Assembly: GCA_023433305.1 (NCBI GenBank)
Contig: JAEZCZ010000057.1
Location: 1 to 28,083 of the forward strand
Direction: 5' to 3'
Source: Pseudomonadota bacterium
GTDB lineage: Bacteria; Pseudomonadota; Alphaproteobacteria; Sphingomonadales; Sphingomonadaceae
DNA: 28,083 bases
Position 1 is the stretch's first letter, and every line of letters begins with the position of its first letter. The notes under the pieces are model-generated. The model saw only the letters and a program-made list of their open reading frames with translations. It was not told the origin of the DNA and ran no database searches. A program made the translations under genes and the position numbers. This document shows positions 25,209-28,083 of the stretch, piece after piece.

Positions 25209-26123
25209 ATGGCGCTTGACGAAACGATCCGGGAGCAAGCTGTCAGCTGGGCGGTGCGAACCGGCGATCCGGCCTTCGAAGGCTGGGACGCGTTCACGCT
25301 GTGGCTCGAGCAGGACGCCGCGCATGCTCGCGCCTACGACGAAGTCATGGCGTCGGTGGTCGACGCGGTTGAGGCGCTACCGCCGCTGCCCGTTGCGCAG
25401 AACGACGACGCGCCTGTTCGGATATCGCGCAGATGGGCCGTGGCGGCGCTAGCTGCCTCCCTCGCGGCGGTCGCGACTTTCGGCGTGTGGCAAGCGATGC
25501 CATCGACTTACGCCGTGGAAACGGCTCCGGGCGAGACGCAGCTCGTCGAGCTCGACGGGAGCCATGTCGAACTGGCAGGCGGCAGCCGCATCATGCTCGA
25601 TCGCGACAATCCCAGAAAAGCATCTCTCGAACGCGGACAGGCTCTGTTCACCGTCGAACATGACCCCGACGCGCCGTTTGTCGTCACAGTAGGCGAGGAC
25701 ACCCTCGTCGACGTGGGCACGGTCTTTGACGTCAAGCACACGTCGAACGAGATGGTGCTGTCGGTTTCCGAGGGCGCGGTGGTCTTCAATCCCGAGCGCC
25801 AGAACGTCGAGGTTAAGCCCGGACAGCGGCTCGCCAGTGTCCCCGGCACGGATACCTATCGGATGGCGGATATCCCGGCTGGCGAAGTCGGCGAATGGCG
25901 CCAGGGTCGCCTCACTTTCGACGATGCCCGGCTCGCCGACGTCGCGGCCGACCTATCGCGGCTCAGCGGCATACCGTTCGCGGCCTCGCGGGGCTCGGCC
26001 GAGCAGCGCGTGTCGGGCAGCCTGATGGTCCAGCCCGTGCGGGACGATCCGCGCTCGCTCGGACCGCTGCTCGGCGTAAGCGTTCGCTACGAAGGGAATA
26101 ACTGGGAGATCGGGGCGCGGTAA
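25209..26123 (+). CDS. FecR family anti-sigma regulator
   Basis: 304 residues from the ATG at 25209, with GGAG about nine bases upstream; an in-frame TTG at 25191 is less likely because it would include the RBS. The N-terminal cytoplasmic domain (EQAVSWAVRTGDPAFEGWDAFTLWLEQDAAHARAYDEV, about 10-47) is the sigma-binding part. One membrane helix follows (about 77-97). The periplasmic FecR domain (about 105-200) shows VETAPGETQLVELDGSHVELAGGSRIML and a later DTLVDVGTVFDVKH. A C-terminal domain (LTFDDARLADVAADLSRLSGIPF) resembles the STN partner fold. It would hold or activate the FecI-like sigma factor and read the STN domain of the receptor encoded two bases downstream. Confidence 0.93.
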   Translation: MALDETIREQAVSWAVRTGDPAFEGWDAFTLWLEQDAAHARAYDEVMASVVDAVEALPPLPVAQNDDAPVRISRRWAVAALAASLAAVATFGVWQAMPSTYAVETAPGETQLVELDGSHVELAGGSRIMLDRDNPRKASLERGQALFTVEHDPDAPFVVTVGEDTLVDVGTVFDVKHTSNEMVLSVSEGAVVFNPERQNVEVKPGQRLASVPGTDTYRMADIPAGEVGEWRQGRLTFDDARLADVAADLSRLSGIPFAASRGSAEQRVSGSLMVQPVRDDPRSLGPLLGVSVRYEGNNWEIGAR

Positions 26124-26125
26124 GA

Positions 26126-28083
26126 ATGCGGGCGGCACCTTGGATCGGTCTAGCGGCAATCGTCGCGAGCGCTCCCGTCCAGGCGGAGAGCGTCCGCATC
26201 GACGCGCCCGCCGGCCGCGCCGCCGACGTTGCCGCCACGATCGCGCGCCAGACCGGAACAAGCATCGTCATCGTCGATCGCGCGGTCGCCAATCGCAAGG
26301 TTCCCGCGATGCGCGGACGCCTAGATCCGCGACGGGCGGTCGAGCGTTTGGCCCGCGCCGCTGGGGCGCAAGCCGTTCCGGCTGGGCCGAACGGCTGGCG
26401 GCTGGTCGCGGCCCAGTCCGCACGGTCGGCTCCTCGCCCGAAGATCGCGCCGGAAGCCGACGTGCGTCGCCCGGCTCCGGTGCCGCCACCAGAAGCGCCA
26501 CCAATCGAGATCGTCGTCATCGGCAGCAAGCGCGACCTGCCGCTCGCCGAGTACCCCGGACAGGTCGAGATCGTCGACGGGGAGCAATTGGTCTTCGGCG
26601 GCATCGGCGGCACCGAGAAGATTATGCAGCGCGTACCGACGGTCTCATCAACCTATCTCGGCAGCGGGCGAAACAAGCTATTCATTCGGGGCATCGCCGA
26701 TTCGAGCTTCACAGGCCCCACGCAATCGACCGTCGGCCAATATCTGGGCGACTTGCGCCTCAGCTACAACGCTCCGGATCCGGACCTGCGGCTGTCGGAT
26801 CTTGCGCGCGTCGAGGTTCTCGAAGGGCCGCAAGGGACACTCTACGGCGCCGGCTCGCTCGGCGGAATTGTTCGCCTCGTGCCGAACGAGCCGGAGATGG
26901 GCTTGGCCGTGGTCTCGGCGATGATGGGAGGGAGCGCCACCCAGCATGGCGCGATCGGCGGTGACGCCAGTGTGACGGCGAACCTGCCGCTGATCGGGGA
27001 GCGATCCGCGTTGAGGCTCACCCTCAACGCGGAAACGCAGGGGGGCTACATCGACAAGCCGGCGCTCGGCCGCGACGACGTCAACCGCACGGATATCCTT
27101 AGCGGCCGGGCCACCGCGCGTTTCGAGATCGCTCAAGGCTGGAACGTCGATGTCGTCGGTGTGGCGCAGCGGACCGATGGCCGCGACAGCCAATACGCCG
27201 ATCGTGAGGGCGCGCCGCTGAGCAGGGCCGCCGCTGTAACCGAAGGCTTCGACGCGGACTTCGCGCAGGCTCAACTCGTGGTTACCGGGAGGTTGGGCGA
27301 TGTTCGCCTCAAGTCGTCGACCGGAATCACCGGCCAGGAAGTCGCTGAGCGCTACGACGCCACCCAGCCGGGAGGCACGCCCCAGCTGTTCGTGCAGAAC
27401 AACGACACCGCGATGGTAGCAAACGAGACGCGCCTCTGGCAGCCGCTCGGCGACACGTTCGGTTGGCTGCTGGGAGGGAGCTACACGCACAACCGCACGC
27501 GGCTGACCCGAACGCTCGGGCCGGTCGACGCGGCAGGCGCCGTGACGGGCGTTACCAACGTGATCGACGAAGTCACGCTCTACGGCGAAGCCAGCCTGAG
27601 GCTCAGCGACGGTCTCGTCGCAACGGGAGGCGCGCGTTACACGCACTCACGGCTCGGCGGCCAGGGAGAGGACGTATCACCCTTTCTGGCGACCACGCTC
27701 GCGGCCATAACCGCATCGCGCACCGAAGAAGCCTTCCTGCCTTCCGCGTCGCTGGCAGCGACCGTTCTTCCCGAGACCATCCTTTACCTGCGCTACCAGG
27801 AAGGCTTCCGTCCGGGGGGGCTGGCGATCGCCGGCGATTTCGTCGCGGGGTATCGGAACGACCGCATCGCCACTTTCGAGATCGGCGGGCGGTATGGTGC
27901 GGCGGGTCGCGGTCCTTTCGATGTCGCGGCCAATGTCGCCTACACGCGTTGGCGCGACATCCAGGCCGACTTCATCGACAGCGCGGGCTTCCCGAGCACG
28001 GCTAATATCGGCGACGGCCGGATCTGGACTGCCACACTGACCGCGGGCCTGGCAGTGAGCCCGAACCTCCGCATCGATGCCGG
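26126..28083 (+). CDS. TonB-dependent receptor with STN signalling domain (3' truncated by window)
   Basis: The frame is open from the ATG at 26126 to the window end, giving 652 residues; the last barrel strands are missing. Domains: signal peptide (1-20, cut at VQA-ES), STN secretin/TonB short domain (about 21-94, VRIDAPAGRAADVAATIARQTG), a Pro/Ala-rich linker (about 95-126), TonB box IEIVVIG (127-133), plug (about 137-255, with KIMQRVPTVSS, LFIRGIAD and EGPQGTLYGAGSLGGIVRLV), then the barrel. STN domains are found only in receptors that signal through FecR-like proteins, matching the two genes before it. The start lies two bases after the fecR stop. It imports an unknown ligand; possibilities are a siderophore, a glycan or a plant aromatic. 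Confidence 0.94.
   Translation, partial: MRAAPWIGLAAIVASAPVQAESVRIDAPAGRAADVAATIARQTGTSIVIVDRAVANRKVPAMRGRLDPRRAVERLARAAGAQAVPAGPNGWRLVAAQSARSAPRPKIAPEADVRRPAPVPPPEAPPIEIVVIGSKRDLPLAEYPGQVEIVDGEQLVFGGIGGTEKIMQRVPTVSSTYLGSGRNKLFIRGIADSSFTGPTQSTVGQYLGDLRLSYNAPDPDLRLSDLARVEVLEGPQGTLYGAGSLGGIVRLVPNEPEMGLAVVSAMMGGSATQHGAIGGDASVTANLPLIGERSALRLTLNAETQGGYIDKPALGRDDVNRTDILSGRATARFEIAQGWNVDVVGVAQRTDGRDSQYADREGAPLSRAAAVTEGFDADFAQAQLVVTGRLGDVRLKSSTGITGQEVAERYDATQPGGTPQLFVQNNDTAMVANETRLWQPLGDTFGWLLGGSYTHNRTRLTRTLGPVDAAGAVTGVTNVIDEVTLYGEASLRLSDGLVATGGARYTHSRLGGQGEDVSPFLATTLAAITASRTEEAFLPSASLAATVLPETILYLRYQEGFRPGGLAIAGDFVAGYRNDRIATFEIGGRYGAAGRGPFDVAANVAYTRWRDIQADFIDSAGFPSTANIGDGRIWTATLTAGLAVSPNLRIDA

Noticed and set aside
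26678..27646. 322-codon frame antisense to the STN receptor
   Set aside because: The plus-strand receptor frame is continuous and has all plug motifs; the antisense product has none.

Overview
The window is a dense, GC-rich piece of an alphaproteobacterial chromosome. It most resembles a sphingomonad (Sphingomonas, Novosphingobium or Erythrobacter type). The reasons are TonB-dependent receptors beside catabolic genes, a LigAB-type protocatechuate 4,5-dioxygenase pair, a lignostilbene-type oxygenase, a FecI/FecR/receptor triad and a bacterial Ku/LigD pair. This is inference from gene content. No rRNA, tRNA, CRISPR array, insertion sequence or phage gene was seen, and no gene-free gap exceeds about 240 bases.

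Left part (1-9.4 kb): the 3' end of a GH3 glycosidase, an OmpW-like porin, then on the minus strand a TonB-dependent receptor translationally coupled (TAATG) to a beta-propeller phytase lipoprotein. Four PhoB-like half-sites at an exact 11-bp period lie upstream of the receptor, so the pair looks like a phosphate-starvation operon for phytate. Next comes a minus-strand non-homologous end-joining operon, ku - mgtC-like - ligD, in which the ku ribosome-binding site sits in the stem of a hairpin.

Middle (9.4-15.8 kb): envelope and housekeeping functions. These are a YcbB-type L,D-transpeptidase; a MacA/MacB-like efflux operon (adaptor, permease, ATPase) coupled to a YaiI/DUF188 protein; a PhnA-type protein lacking its zinc ribbon; a cold-shock protein with a hairpin-containing leader; a small charged hypothetical protein; and a DUF2061 membrane protein that may be translated without a leader.

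Right part (15.8-28.1 kb): an accessory catabolic region. One tight minus-strand operon runs carotenoid/lignostilbene-type oxygenase (Tat signal) - polysaccharide deacetylase (lipoprotein) - PQQ alcohol dehydrogenase with cytochrome c - NTF2-like protein (signal peptide) - fumC. The oxygenase keeps the iron histidines and the Phe/Tyr/Lys trio known to bind the phenol in lignostilbene dioxygenases. NTF2-fold lyases are known to make lignostilbenes from lignin dimers. The operon therefore looks like an exported stilbene or dilignol cleavage module. Behind it lie a flavodoxin-fold NAD(P)H oxidoreductase and ligA-ligB for extradiol ring cleavage, which could take products on to the TCA cycle. Divergent from ligA is an ECF sigma factor - FecR anti-sigma - TonB receptor with an STN signalling domain, which runs off the window end. 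It probably senses and imports a substrate, but whether that substrate belongs to the neighbouring pathway cannot be decided from sequence.
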